A DNA stretch of 64,000 nucleotides from contig SADC01000330.1 in NCBI GenBank assembly GCA_004194705.1, positions 1-64,000 of the forward strand, written 5' to 3'. The DNA comes from Ditylenchus dipsaci. Lineage: Eukaryota; Nematoda; Chromadorea; Rhabditida; Anguinidae. This document shows, piece by piece, positions 1-22,802 of the stretch. The notes beneath the pieces are model-generated. The model made no database searches and was not told where the DNA came from. It was given only the letters and a program-made list of their open reading frames with translations. Within the stretch, counting starts at the first letter, position 1; each line of letters opens with the position of its first letter. The position numbers were made by a program, and so were the translations under genes.

Positions 1-174
1 CTATATACTAAAAGAGAGATTGTGTTAGTAACGAAAATGTCACGAACATTCTGTCTGATTTTGTCAACAAACTTGTCGTTCGAAAGCTGGTCTTGAGATG
101 AAACAGAAGGAATGTTCTTTCGAGATTCAGTCTTTCAGAGTCTCATTATTTCTGGTTCTTAAAGTCAGTAGTTG

Positions 175-1880
175 ATTCTCTCTATCTTCTATAATTTTTG
201 TTCAGTCTCCCTCTTCGTCATGGCATCTAAGGGGAGTGATAGTAGAATCGAGCTGCTCAACCGTGTGGTGGTCATGTATATTACTGTAAATGTGACATTT
301 TTTTGTAATTCAATCATTGGTTGTTTTCGTTTAGTCTCTCTGCTTCGGAAAGTCTCGAGAAGTGATAAGAACCGAGCTTTCAAACCCGTATGCTAATCAT
401 CTATGATACGTTTCGGTTGATGTCCTGCTGAATGCGTAAGAAATTAAGTCTACAAGGATCTCATTAGTGTTTTCGTCTCTGTTTGTATTCAATAAAATTT
501 TGATTTTTGTTTGCGTCTCATGTGTTGTCTCTTACTTCTTCTTCAATCTGTTTCGTGTCTTGTTAAGTTCTTTATAATCAGTGGTGCCTCAAAAGAAGAA
601 TCAAGATGCTATACCCGGTGGTGGTCATTGATGGTACTGTGATTGTTGTGTTTCTCGATGTCTCAATATAAATCTTTGACGCTACTGGCTATACCCCCCC
701 CCCCCCAAACCGACTTTTTGGAGAGTCTAACCATTTTTATGCAATAATTTTTGCCATAAAGAACCAGAAAAGCAGTTAAAAAGGATTATGGCGTGTTTGG
801 ATGGGAAGGGAATAATACAGGGCCACTTTTTTTAGCTGCTTTACCATGTTTTCAACTCGAGCGTGGCAAAAATAGACTCTATATGCATTTTATGATCAAG
901 TTGTACTACCCGGAATCATGTCTAAGGTAAGTGCGTGCGCGCATCTCTAACTCTCAAGCCCCTGCGCCCCGAAGGGGGGGGGGGCTTGGGTTGAGATGCG
1001 CACAACCACATACCTTAGACACAAAATCACTCGAAAGTGACTCTGGATGCATGAAAAAAACATGCATACCAGAGTTATTGATGCGGTATTCAAAACTATG
1101 TTCAACATCTTTGATTTTCGGCCGAAAAGGGTTTCCCCCCTCTTCAGGCCTGGGGCTACGAGCCAGAGGCTCAGCCATCCAAAAGTAAAGGACAAACCAT
1201 AAGGATCCACCCGGCTGATCAGTCTGATCAGCTCGAGTACTTATACTTTTACGTGCACCACAAGTGGCTGGGTTGAAAGCGCTTTTAACTGCTTAAGAGA
1301 ATTAATAATCTTTGGTACTTATAGGCCTATAGAAATGGCCCCTGTTTTGTCCCTTCCCCTCCAATACAGCCCTTGAACCCTATTTTAATTGCTTTTCTGG
1401 TCCTTTTATGGCAAAAATTATTGCTTAAAAATGTGTTTTTGACCAATCCTAAAAATCTTGATTTTGGGGGGGGGGGGGTATAAGCAGTAGGTCCGAGGAT
1501 GTGGGGGGGGGGGATTTGTATAAAAAGTAGCTGTTTTGGGGAGGGGGGTATAAGCCAGTATCGCCAAATCTTTTATATTCAGTTTCTCTCTCGACTTGAG
1601 GTGCCTTAAGAAAAGAAACGAAGAATCAAGATGCTAATCCGCGTGGTGGTCAATGATGGTGCTGTGATTGTAGTACTCTTTTTATGTTTTAATATAAATC
1701 TTTTTTACTCAGTCTCTCTCTCTCGACTCGGTGGTGCCTTGAGAAAAGAAACGAACGATCAAGATGCTCAACCCGTGTGGTGGTCATTCATGGTACGTGG
1801 ATTGTTGGATTCATCTTTGTCTCAATATAAATCTTTTATATTCAGTCTATCTTTCTGCCTGGTGATTCTCGGTAAGGAAA
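175..1880. repeat. Degenerate tandem array of a ~120-bp unit, split by a fold-back element
   Basis: At least four diverged copies of one unit can be read, near 175-300, 530-690, 1568-1690 and 1693-1850. Each carries a CT-rich tract, a GATCAAGATGCT-like block, a GTGGTGGTCATT-like block and CAATATAAATC. Between copies 2 and 3 (about 690-1560) lies an unrelated G/C-tract-bounded palindromic insertion. No convincing protein frame is conserved between the units, although short ORFs occur. The array may be a decayed duplicated UTR or exon, or a minisatellite. Confidence 0.55.
780..1400. repeat. Fold-back repeat, GTCTAAGGTA family, copy 1
   Basis: A palindromic repeat whose core reads GTCTAAGGTAAGTG...GCGCGCATCTC, then a GC-rich stem, then GAGATGCGCAC...ATACCTTAGAC, followed by CTCTGGATGCATG. 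The same core recurs near 12300-12530, 14785-15000, 25570-25740 and 37020-37210. The outer arms carry GGGAAGGGAATAA and AATACAGCCCT sequences. No coding capacity is seen. Confidence 0.7.
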
Positions 1881-1899
1881 TGAAAGATGGTTGAAAAAT

Positions 1900-3805
1900 A
1901 AATAGACCCTACGTTGTTATCATATTTGTTAATTCTGTATATCCATGTTTTCTTTCTCTGTCTTAAAATTCAATAGTTGTTTGAGATGTCAATCAGAATT
2001 TTCTACTAAGAGTAGAATTTGTCGCACAACTTTTCCTTCTAACTTCTGTGAAATTCGGGTGAAACAACTAAACTTCACCGAAAATTAGTAGGAATTGTCG
2101 AGGACAAATTGTACTAATAGTAGACAATGTCTGATCGCCGCTTGAGACTGCTTGAAATTTCTAAATGTCCTATCAAGTTCTGTGTTTTTGACGCGCTTTT
2201 TTTTTGAAATACTTCTACTTTCTGCCATAAACAAAAAGTTTGTATTGAGAACTCGATAAATTTCGAAATTCGTTGAGTGAAAAGGTCTCATTTTGGTAGC
2301 ATTGAATTTAAAAATGTCACAACATAAATTATATTTTTCCACAAAAACGTTCATCGAAAAATAAATCGCGCCCGAAGGGCGGGCAAAAACTAGTTATTGA
2401 CAAAAATTTGGCTTTTTGCCTAGCGGACCCGGTAATTGAACCCTGAAAAAGATGACAACTGAGACCTAAGGTTTTTTAGCTAGTCAAGAAAACAACATAG
2501 AACAACTTCAAACAAGCCTTGGTCTCTATAAGCAAAAAGTCTTATTTTTGTCAAAAATAATTGCCGAAAGTGTCGACCGCTACCTTAAAACATGTTTGAA
2601 TCATGTATTGGCTGCTAAATAGTTGAAAATCGTGTTTTTCTTGCGTTTTCAAGATAGTCCTTATAGTATATTCGAATTTTTCGCAGAAAAAAGGGTTGAG
2701 CAGACATTAAAAACCAATATTCGTTAAATCGAGAGTGACTTATTCAGTAGGGATTCCAAAAAAGAGTTTCGTTAAATCGAGAGGTTCGTTAAATCGAGTG
2801 TAAGATTCACCTTATTTGAGATTTAACCAACCAAATCACGTTCGGAGGTTTGTTAATCGAGAGTTCGTTAAATAGGGAGTTCGTTAAATCGAGAGTTGAC
2901 TGTATAGCTAAACTATTTTTAGCAAATAAAAAAGAAATTTAAAAAGAAAAATAAAAAAATATTGCTTTAAGACCATTGCAAATAAGTTAAATTGGAAAAA
3001 TGTAGTTGCAAGCACAATGCAACACAAATTGTTTACATTTATGAATCACACTTGGTGATAACGGGGTGATGAATATACTCTCTATCACATTTTTAAAGCA
3101 ATAAACTGCAGAGAAAATGCAATAGATTCTTAATTTGCTTCAGCTAGAGCAGCGCTCTATGTCTCACAACTGTTGATGGCAATTTCATTAAATAAACCAG
3201 TCAATTTCTTACATAAACACATCTACAGTAAGACAAGAAATTACCGCAGCATTTTCGAGAAATTCGCGTAAATTAGCTACAATGTACTCGCTTATCGATT
3301 TACCCAGGAAAATCGATGACATTAACTAATCTACAATAGCTAATAAAAATTCGAAAAAACGCTTTAGGTGAAGTGGTCAAAAAATAGTCTGATGCACGCT
3401 GCTCGGTCAGAAAATTTCGCTACGCCAGGTAAATACTTCAGCTACAAAATTTGTCTTCAGATAAAAAGTTACAGCCAAATAATTGAAACAACTCAGAATG
3501 AGATACCTCTAACCACAAATATACATAAAATAAATCGCACAAAAGCACTTTTCACTTTTTTCTTTCTCGTGCTTTTTTTGATCACCACGAAAATCTGAAA
3601 AACGCTCCTATTAGCATAAACTGGCTTTTAAATGTTGAAATGATTCTAACAATCCCATCATTGAAAGAAAAGTGAGGCACACAAGTGTTTCTTTATTTAG
3701 AAAAAAGCTTTTGACCAAATTTTTTATTTGTCCTCTTTGAATCAGAAAGACACTATCAAATTTTTTTCGAACCGATTGTTTTAACACCAACTAATTTTAT
3801 TTCAG
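1900..3805. other. Intergenic stretch, no gene recognised
   Basis: AT-rich DNA. Near 2700-2905 there are repeated GTTAAATCGAGAG motifs ending in GAGTTGACTGTAT, a decayed relative of the CAGTCAAACCTCGAT terminal-repeat families found elsewhere in the window. The short reading frames here show no domain, splice context or composition that separates them from chance. Confidence 0.5.
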
Positions 3806-3979
3806 GCTTCAAGCTATCTTCTATGTCATCTGGAAAGCACGAATGCTTGTATGAATCCCGACGCTACTGTCATATACAGTGAAAAAGGAAGAAATAGAGA
3901 AATACAAAAAGCCAAAGCAGCAAAGATGACAGCCAGGACAGAGAAGGAACCCAAAGTTGTGTTCTTAAGGAATCTCTAA
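3806..3979 (+). CDS. Candidate terminal exon of an unidentified gene
   Basis: A strong acceptor (TTTATTTCAG at 3796-3805) opens a frame of 57 codons that stops at 3977-3979. The peptide is Lys/Glu/Arg-rich in its second half (KAKAAKMTARTEKEP) and ends VVFLRNL. No upstream exon could be linked with confidence and I do not recognise a family. The stretch CGACGCTACTGTCATATACAGT inside it closely matches the flank of a repeat at about 30085, so part of the exon may itself be repeat-derived. It could be a chance frame. Confidence 0.3.
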   Translation, partial: ASSYLLCHLESTNACMNPDATVIYSEKGRNREIQKAKAAKMTARTEKEPKVVFLRNL

Positions 3980-6080
3980 CACTGGAATGCCTGACTGTAA
4001 GAGAACATTCCGGTGCAAAATTTCACGCTAAACACAAAAGTGAAAAAAAATTGAAAGAAAATCACCATTTGCGGGTCAGCTGCCACTACAAACCAACCAA
4101 GTCACAATTTTTGAGTACGATACTTCAAGAGGGTAGATCCCGTCAATTTCTATCATCTAATACTGTAATTTATAACTTTAAAGAAAGCGCAGATTACGGG
4201 CTTTTGATGAGGTATCATTACGGTATTTTATGCCTACTCAATGCAAATATTTTTACTACAAAGAAAAAAATGGGTCATTTTTAGAAAACGTTATTAAACT
4301 TACGAACGGAACGAAAGTGTGATAAAGTCAGTGCTGCCATCTCAAAATTTTAAAAAAAAGACATTTGGGCAAAAAAGGACGTTTTGACCATTTTTAAAGA
4401 AAAAGTGCATTTTATCTAGTGCTTTTGCCATTTTGAAGCGAAAAAAAAGATTTTGACTAAAATTTCAAAAATAAAAAAATTTGGGATTCCAAAAAAGGAC
4501 AAATCGACCCTAGTAACGAAGTTAATTCGCCACAATTTTTTAAATTTGTCGCCTAATTGCCTGTTATTGTTTTCTTTATTCGTACTATGGAATGTTGACT
4601 TGTATAAAAGAATAAAAGTTTTCTGGAATAGGAATACAAAGCTGTGTTAGGTTCAATCACTGGTAAGGAGGGTTTGTGTGGTGTGACTTCATTGTTTTAT
4701 TTTCGATTTTTGACCAGGTTACCGCAGAGTTTGCCAAAAGTTCCAAGTTTCCAACCTTGAGAATATTGGTTTCAAAATCTTGTCCAAGGTTAGAAACCTT
4801 GATGATCCTTGATGATCCCTGAATGAGCCTTGAATTCTCATTGAATAAACATTAATTAACCTCATTCTAGCTTAATGGGAAGGCTCGACATTCATAGAAG
4901 GAATTGCAAGGTTCGTAGAAAGTACTTGCTAGTTTCAGATCGTATCGATTTAGCATGAACATTGAAGCTTTCTATTAATAACCTTGATTCTTAGACGAAT
5001 ATATTATAAATTTAAAAAGTTGCGGATGTCGCGAACAAGCGATATATTGATTTATTGTTTTCTCTGTGAAAGAAAGTTGGGCAGAAACTTGCTCGTGAAC
5101 AAGTCTAGACTATATCCATTTTGATCTTTAGTTGTACTGTATTTCAGTAATTTTTCTGTGTTCGGAGTGTCGCGACAAGCGATTATTGATTTTATTGTAC
5201 TAGGAATTCTCTGTGCCTAGGATTTCTATTTCTCTGTCCCTCCAAACACTCTCCCTTTTTCAATAGTCTATAACTTGTATCCAGTGGGCAGGCAATAGCC
5301 AAGCCACTTCTTTGGTTTGTAATCAGTCTGTTTTATTGCAAATAAAAAGAGCAAATTTGCTCGCAATAAATTTATTGAAACTTATTTGTTTCTACAGCGG
5401 AAATCAGCTTTGCGGAAATCAGTTTGGCGGAAATAGTTGGCAGAAAGCAGTTCGGAAAGCAGTTTGGCGGAAATAAGTGTGAACCAACTGTACAGTTATG
5501 TGGGTTCTATTACGAGGTTGACTGTAGGCTGAGCATATGCTCAAAATTCACCAATCTGCTCGAGCATATGCTCGTTTACAACCCTAGATACAACCTAATA
5601 TTTCGGCACTAAAATTGATTAATTTTTGATTCTAGAAAAAGTATCAGTCTTTATGCGCCAACCAAATGATATCAATTATTAAAAAAAATGATAAAATAAT
5701 CATGTTCTAGATAATAATATGAGAAAAATCATGTTGCTCACTATAAGTACTATTTATTTCATTCTATCTAAGCCTCCTAAAGCATGACGTGCTCGCCTGA
5801 AAGTAAGAGTTTTTAAAATAGTTTCCAAGCATTTTTTATGAGTCAAGATCGACACTAGTTCTTCGGTTCAAAAGCCTAGTCACAAGTTACGGAAAATTTT
5901 TGCGGGTTCGACCGTGCTCAAGTCGCCTATGTATCTGGGTACCATTAATTACAAGTTGGTCCTCTTTTTGAAGAGTGGCGAAATTTTGTTGAAAGCATAT
6001 CATGTTGACAACCTGTCATTGCAGCGCTAAAGAGAATACGAAGCAAGTTTTGACGCTACACGGTAATGATTTCCACCTAT
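3980..6080. other. Intergenic stretch with small direct repeats
   Basis: No gene is supported. A diverged direct duplication is visible (GTCGCGAACAAGCGATATATTG near 5025-5050 and GTCGCGACAAGCGATTATTG near 5167-5190). A small minisatellite of GCGGAAATCAGTTTGGCGGA-like units lies at about 5396-5480. The rest is AT-rich and featureless by eye. Confidence 0.4.
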
Positions 6081-6084
6081 TTCG

Positions 6085-7115
6085 GGCGGCCACGGACGAT
6101 TGAATCCAACGACCGATTGAATCCAACTGCCTAAAATGGGACAATTGAATCCAACTGCTTGAAATCGGACAATTGAATCCAGTCCCAATAAATCTTTGCA
6201 AGTAAATCCCCTGCGTTTGGGCATCCCACATCTGGGCGCCCAAGTTTGGCACCCCGCATTTAGGTCCTAATTCAAAAAATGTTATATATCCTTGGCAACC
6301 TCTCGCTAAATTCATTTTATCCTCGGTAAATTCATCCTACGGTAAATATTTTCTGCAATAAATACATCCTCAGGTATTTTCATCTTCGAGGTTACAGGTT
6401 CGAATCCTGCTGGTTGCAGACTTTTTTACTTGACTACTTTTAAAAGTAAAATGTTTTTAAAGGATTAAACTTAATAAAGGATCAATAAACTTTAGGCTGA
6501 GTACGAAAACCACTTGTATTCATCCTTAAAGGGTAGCGAAACAGCTCGTATTCACCCTGAGAGGGTATACTTCCATTAGAATCTGAAAATAATAAAACCA
6601 TAGTCTCCTACCTAAAAACATGCTCTAAAGATGGTTTGATAATTACAAAAAGTGATTTATCAACGAAAACGCCAGTACCCAGTAAGGTGGTCTTCGAACT
6701 TCCTGGAAGTTGCTGTAACAATTGAGGAAATACGTAGCTATTAGGTAGCTATCCCAAACAACTAAGTAACACTAAGTGCCCCTTCTTATATAGCCTATCT
6801 CAGTGCGATCGCTTGACTTATGGTACCTGTACACCTTAATTAAAACTTTTGAATGCCTTGATACTAGAGTTTCTTAGTGAGGAAGGCCCAGTTATCAAAA
6901 CTTTGCTCAATCCCTCAGTAAAAAAAGTAAGAAATAGCACACAAAGGGCAGCGAAATTAATTTCTCTAAAAAAATTAGAGAAATTTCAATTTAGAAATTA
7001 AACATATTCAATTTTCGAATTGGGGCTTGAATGCGGGGCTCAAATGCATGTCAACGGCCATTTTAAAGACTTGGATTCAATTGTCCCCTTTTGGCAGTTG
7101 GATTCAATCGTCCCT
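6085..7115. mobile_element. Inverted-repeat element with GATTGAATCCAAC ends
   Basis: Left-end repeats of GATTGAATCCAACTG (6095-6185) reappear inverted as TTGGATTCAATCG around 7070-7125, giving an element of about 1 kb. Inside, near 6385-6420, is GGTTACAGGTTCGAATCCTG, which resembles a tRNA T-arm/B-box. No transposase is visible, so it is probably non-autonomous or degraded. Boundaries are approximate. Confidence 0.5.
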
Positions 7116-7129
7116 TGGATTCAATCGGT

Positions 7130-7700
7130 AAAACGACACTTCGAGCTGGGGACACTTCGAGCTGGACAGTTCGAGCTGATTTTATAAAGGACACTTGGAG
7201 CTGGACAGTTCGAGCTGATTTTTTTAAATTTAGTTAAATTTTTGAAAATAGTTGTCTAAACAGCGTTTGTGTATAGAGTAGATTATTTTGGCGAACGTGT
7301 TTCTATCGGCATATAGACGTTTCGCGAATATAAGCGTTTTCATATATTCGCATACATCCATCAGACTACGATCTCGAAGCACGTTCCAAAAGCCGAAAAG
7401 ATGGAGCCGAAACGTCCCCGCGAATCCCGACATCCCCATAAAGGGTCAGCCTTATTTCGGACCATGTACCCCAAGGGTCAGTCCTTATCCCGGACCATGT
7501 ACCCCCAAAGGGGCTTCCTATTGAATTAGGTTGCCTGCCGAAGGCAGGCAGGTAGAAGATCTAAAAAAGTCAAAATCCTCAAAACCAGCTCGAACTGTCC
7601 AGCTCCAAGTGTCCTTTATAAAATCAGCTCGAACTGTCCAGCTCGAAGTGTCCCCAGCTCGAAGTGTCCTAGCCGATTCAATCGGTCGTTGGATTCATTT
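7130..7700. mobile_element. Palindromic element built of TTCGAGCTGGACAG repeats
   Basis: The left arm at 7138-7225 repeats GACACTTCGAGCTGG and CAGTTCGAGCTGAT. The right arm at 7585-7670 has the complementary CAGCTCGAACTGTCCAGCTC and TCGAAGTGTCC. The ends are themselves composed of the repeated motif. The central ~350 bp contains no recognisable gene. It abuts the GATTGAATCC element, and GATTCAATCGG follows its right arm, so the two may be nested. Confidence 0.55.
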
Positions 7701-7779
7701 CGGGACTCCAAATTTTTATTTATGGATTTTATGGGTTAGAGATGCGCGCACTCACTTACCTTAGACATGATTCCGAGCA

Positions 7780-8185
7780 GGGTGGTGTCCTCAGCCGGCT
7801 GAGTCTTAACTCAGCCGGCTGAGTTGAAATTTTGGCCTGGCTTACGTTGAGACGGAATTTTTCCAACTCAGCCGGCTGAGAAAAATTTTCGAATTGAATT
7901 TTTGTCTTTTTTGTTTATTTTTCATTGTTTTTTTATGATAATTTGAAGTGTTTAGTTGATAAAATAAATTTCAGTGATGAAATTTCCTTCCAGGCTTTGA
8001 TAATAGTTCAATTTAGGTCAGTCGGCTGAGGTTAACTTAGCCATCAGCCGGCTGAGGCTGACGGCTGAGTTGAAATTTAGGGGCCGGCTGAGGCTGTGGC
8101 TGAGCTAAAATTTTGACATGGCTGACGGCTGAGGCGGAAGGCATTTTCCCAACTCAGCCGGCTGATGGCTGAGGTGATCGTCAAC
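7780..8185. repeat. CTCAGCCGGCTGAG palindrome block
   Basis: The self-complementary motif CTCAGCCGGCTGAG and its variants (CAGCCGGCTGAGGCTGACGGCTGAG) recur many times around an AT-rich core of about 150 bp. A smaller relative sits at about 14835-14920, between two arms of a GTCTAAGGTA-family repeat. The same TCAGCCGGCTGAG word therefore occurs as an insertion within another repeat. Confidence 0.6.
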
Positions 8186-8506
8186 TATACCACTCTGATT
8201 CCGAGCAAGACTCTTGGTCATAATTGGACACCCAAAGTAGATTAGTACCCCAGGGGGGAACAAGCAATTTTAACAAAAATCAACAGGGGGATCAAAGCAA
8301 TTTTCGCAAAAAATCAACAAGGGGGACCAAGGCAAAATTTGCACCGGATTTTTCTTTAGAACCCTAATATGTAAATAAAACTTGGGCAGGATTGAAAAAA
8401 ATATTAAAAATATAATATCCACCCCCCCGTTCCGCCGCTCCCCCTACGTCCATGAGTGCTTTTAATTTTAGACGTCTAAATTCAAAATATGTTTTTTCAG
8501 AATTAG

Positions 8507-19694
<11,188 letters not shown>

Positions 19695-20429
19695 TTCTTC
19701 AGCAATTCTTGATATCAATCTATGTGTATGGTCAAATAAAGCAACAATGAAGCAGTTTCGAACTTTTGCAGTAGGGGAGGGGGGGTGGCTTTTGCAAAAG
19801 AGACGGAATTTTTCAAACCGAGGGCTTTAGGAATCTTTAACCGAAATCTCTAACCGAGTGTGAAAAAAAAAACAAAAAGAGAAGATAACAAAGAAAGCAC
19901 TGGGAACGTCCTTTATTTTGCAATTTTATGAAAAGGACCATCAAAATAAAGGAAACCAGTGCGTAAGCATTTGTGATTTTTGATCATAAAACGGTTCGCA
20001 GGTTTGATCCGTTCACTTTAGCTTTTTTGGCTTGTTTGACCAGTTCTAGGGCTAATTAGGCTTCGGAATTAGCGACCCAAATTACCCCTCGAAATTGGTC
20101 AAACAAGCCAAAAAGGTAAAATGCATGCGGGATCGAACCTGGTCACCCATTAATGACCGAAAAACACAAACGCTCATGGACTGCGTCACCGAAGCCACTT
20201 TTTCAAACTTAAATGGCTTCACCACCCTCCTCCGCCTTTCTTTTTTAATTGGAAAAGGACGCTGAGGTGCAAAAAAGACAAATATTTTTAAAAAGGTTGA
20301 TTAACATCTCTACCGCAGATTCATGTTGGCCGTAAATTTTTGAATTTTGGCTGTAGATATTGCACTTCTCTGTCATAAATTGATTGAGTAGTTACATCGC
20401 ATAATTCGTCACACAGTTTGCACCATTAA

Positions 20430-20652
20430 GGGCCCGCTTACAATACGATGTCGATGTCGAAGTAAAAGTGGTGTCTAGATCTCGCGTTTCCCATAGGAAA
20501 ACGCCAAATCTGATATAGATGACCTACAACTAAAATCAAAAAGTAGGTATAGGTCATCTATATCAGATTTGGCATTTTCCTATGGAAAACGCGAGATCTA
20601 GACACCACTTTTACTTCGACATCGACATCGACATCCCATTGTAAGCAGGCCC
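20430..20652. mobile_element. Near-perfect palindromic element, TAA-flanked
   Basis: Ends are GGGCCCGCTTACAATACG and CCATTGTAAGCAGGCCC, with TAA on each side. The arms of about 95 bp are nearly identical (GGTGTCTAGATCTCGCGTTT inverted as AAACGCGAGATCTAGACACC), around a short centre near 20535. A 3-bp TAA target and GGGCC ends suggest a PIF/Harbinger (Tourist-type) element; this is inference. High arm identity implies recent origin or gene conversion. Confidence 0.7.
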
Positions 20653-21869
20653 TAACAAAATTGATTGAAGATTTTATTGAACACCAGTTGTTTTTTTAGC
20701 AATAACTTATTTGAGCATTAGCTGACTACTGTTGAATAAAAAAGGGCAGTCTTTTCACAGTGAAAAAAGCTGCACCCCTTTCTGAACAAGGCGTGCCACT
20801 ATATCGAGAGTCGACTATAGGCGACTTATGACTGTTATTCAAGAAACTTAATGTCTGCTACCACCAGGATTCGAACCTGTAACCTTAAAATTTGAACTTA
20901 GTAAATTGAAGATGCTTCACGAATGGTTATAAAGCCTCGATAAGAAAGCTTGACTCAAAGACACACCGCCATGTTGTCGTCCATCCACACTTTGTCACCC
21001 ACGTTTGCTTCTTCCAGTTTCTTTGCTTCCGCCAACAGTCTTGCTTCATTTTCCACCTTAATGTGAAGAAGATACTGTATTTCCTCTGATAAACGCCCTC
21101 CCCAAAAGTCGGAAAATGTACCCAAACTTCTTTTTGTCGATTTCACAATTTTTTCTTGTATTTAATTTGCATGATCGTACACAACCATATACTGAAAGGA
21201 TGCCAAGAAATAGGGCTACATTTTGAGTACAAGGTTGTAGATGAGTATGTAAATAAAAAATTACAAAAACGTCACTTCCAAACAAATACCGAATAGTTCT
21301 GGGACATACTATTCAGTATTTGTTTGGAAGTGACGTTTTTGTAATTTTTTATTTACATACTCATTTGCAACCTCGTACTGAAAATGTAGGCCTATGTCTT
21401 GGCGTCATTTTCAGTATATGGTTGTAAATTATCATGTAAATTAAATACAAGAAAAAAATGTGAAATCGACAAAAAGAAGTTTGGGTTCATTTTCCGACTT
21501 TTAAGGTACGTTCACATAAAAGTGTCGACCCAAGCGTTCTTTTAACGCGGGAAGAGCTGTACTTTTTTTCTTGACCAAAACTTTTTTTCTATTGTTATCA
21601 TTTTGTAGCTAAGATTCAGGGCTTCAAAATGAGGTATTGACAAGCCACATCTGAAATGAAAAATTGGGGTAAAAATGCTTAGGTCTGCACTCAGGTCACA
21701 CTCAGGCCCACACTCTGTGAGTGTCGACCCGAGTGTTGACCATCGTGTCGGAATCAGAAATCAAATTCTTTATGTAATTATCAGAGATTTTTGTTAGTGG
21801 GCTTCATTAATTTTCCTTTAAATCTTTAGCCTTACACCTATGTTGGCCAATTTTCTGACAATGGTCTTT

Positions 21870-22345
21870 TTTGCATCAAAAAAGTACAACGTAAAAACAT
21901 TTGACAAAAGGCTCAAATTTTTTTACCCCTCCAAATTATTTTTTTACCCCTCCAAATCATTCATTCATCTCACCCCCCCCCCCCCAAATCGTGAAAATCA
22001 GTATTTCTCGGTGTTTTCATGTCGTAAATTTTTTTTCTTTGATCATCATGTAGCCCTGAATCTCTAGTTTTTTTTAAGCTATCAACTGACCCTTGTTGTT
22101 GAAAAAAGTTTGAGAAATACCCGTTTTATAAAAGAAGAAGCGTTTCATAAAACGGGTATTTCTCAAACTTTTCTCAACAACAAGTGGTCAGTTGATAGCT
22201 TATAAGAAACTAGAGATTTAGGGCTACATGATGATCGAAAGAAAAAAATTTACGACATAAAAACACCGAGAAATACTCATTTTCACGATTTGGGGAAATG
22301 AATGAATAATTTGGAAGGGTGAAAGAATAATTAGACGGGAAAAGT
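21870..22345. mobile_element. Large inverted-repeat element around a GTTTCATAAAACGGGT hairpin
   Basis: Arms beginning near 21905 (TTTTTTACCCCTCCAAATTA) and ending near 22345 (TAATTAGACGGGAAAAGTAC) converge on a centre at about 22135. There AGTTTGAGAAATACCCGTTT faces AAACGGGTATTTCTCAAACT. The words GAAATACT and GATCATCATGTAGCCCTGAA are shared with other fold-backs in the window (31530, 34360, 38740, 54100). No coding sequence. Confidence 0.6.
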
Positions 22346-22802
22346 ACCTACAGCCTTTGACAAAATTGATAAAAAATAGGTAACACTATAGAATGCCCCC
22401 CAGCTAGCGAAAAATTTACTTTTCCTGAAGGGGAAAGGACCCGTCGCATTTTGATTCTCGTGCTCTGAATAGGCACGGAAACACTTTGGTTTCCGAAAAA
22501 TCGAAAAAAAAAATTTTGATTTGCCTTGGTCCCCAAGGTAAAAAATTTAAGAAATTTCAAAAAAAATATTTTTTTTGAATTCCCGCCAAAACATTTTTTA
22601 AGGGATTTAGGGCTGTATTGGGAGGGGAAGGGAATAAAGGGGCCACCTTCATCGCAAAATTATAAAAAAGTGAATTCTAGACTATTTGGATGTCCTGCCA
22701 TGTTTTTACATTGGTGTGTGACCAATATTTATTTTACCGATGGACCTAAAAGGGGAATGCAAACTGTTTGATCTTTCCGCTACTTTTTAATCTTTTTTTC
22801 AG

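Larger units (their letters stand above)
19695..22800. other. Intergenic stretch of palindromic elements
   Basis: Contents in order: a TTTGACCAGTTCTAGGG / TTGGTCAAACAAGCC palindrome (19985-20215); the TAA-flanked palindrome at 20430-20652; a tRNA-B-box-like AGGATTCGAACCTGTAACC (about 20868-20886, minus-strand sense); a fold-back at about 21060-21500; and a large inverted repeat at about 21870-22345. The short frames on both strands here are products of these repeats. No gene is supported. Confidence 0.5.

Noticed and set aside
2085..2354. 89-codon minus-strand frame
   Set aside because: No splice context, domain or neighbouring gene, and the composition is like the surrounding AT-rich DNA.
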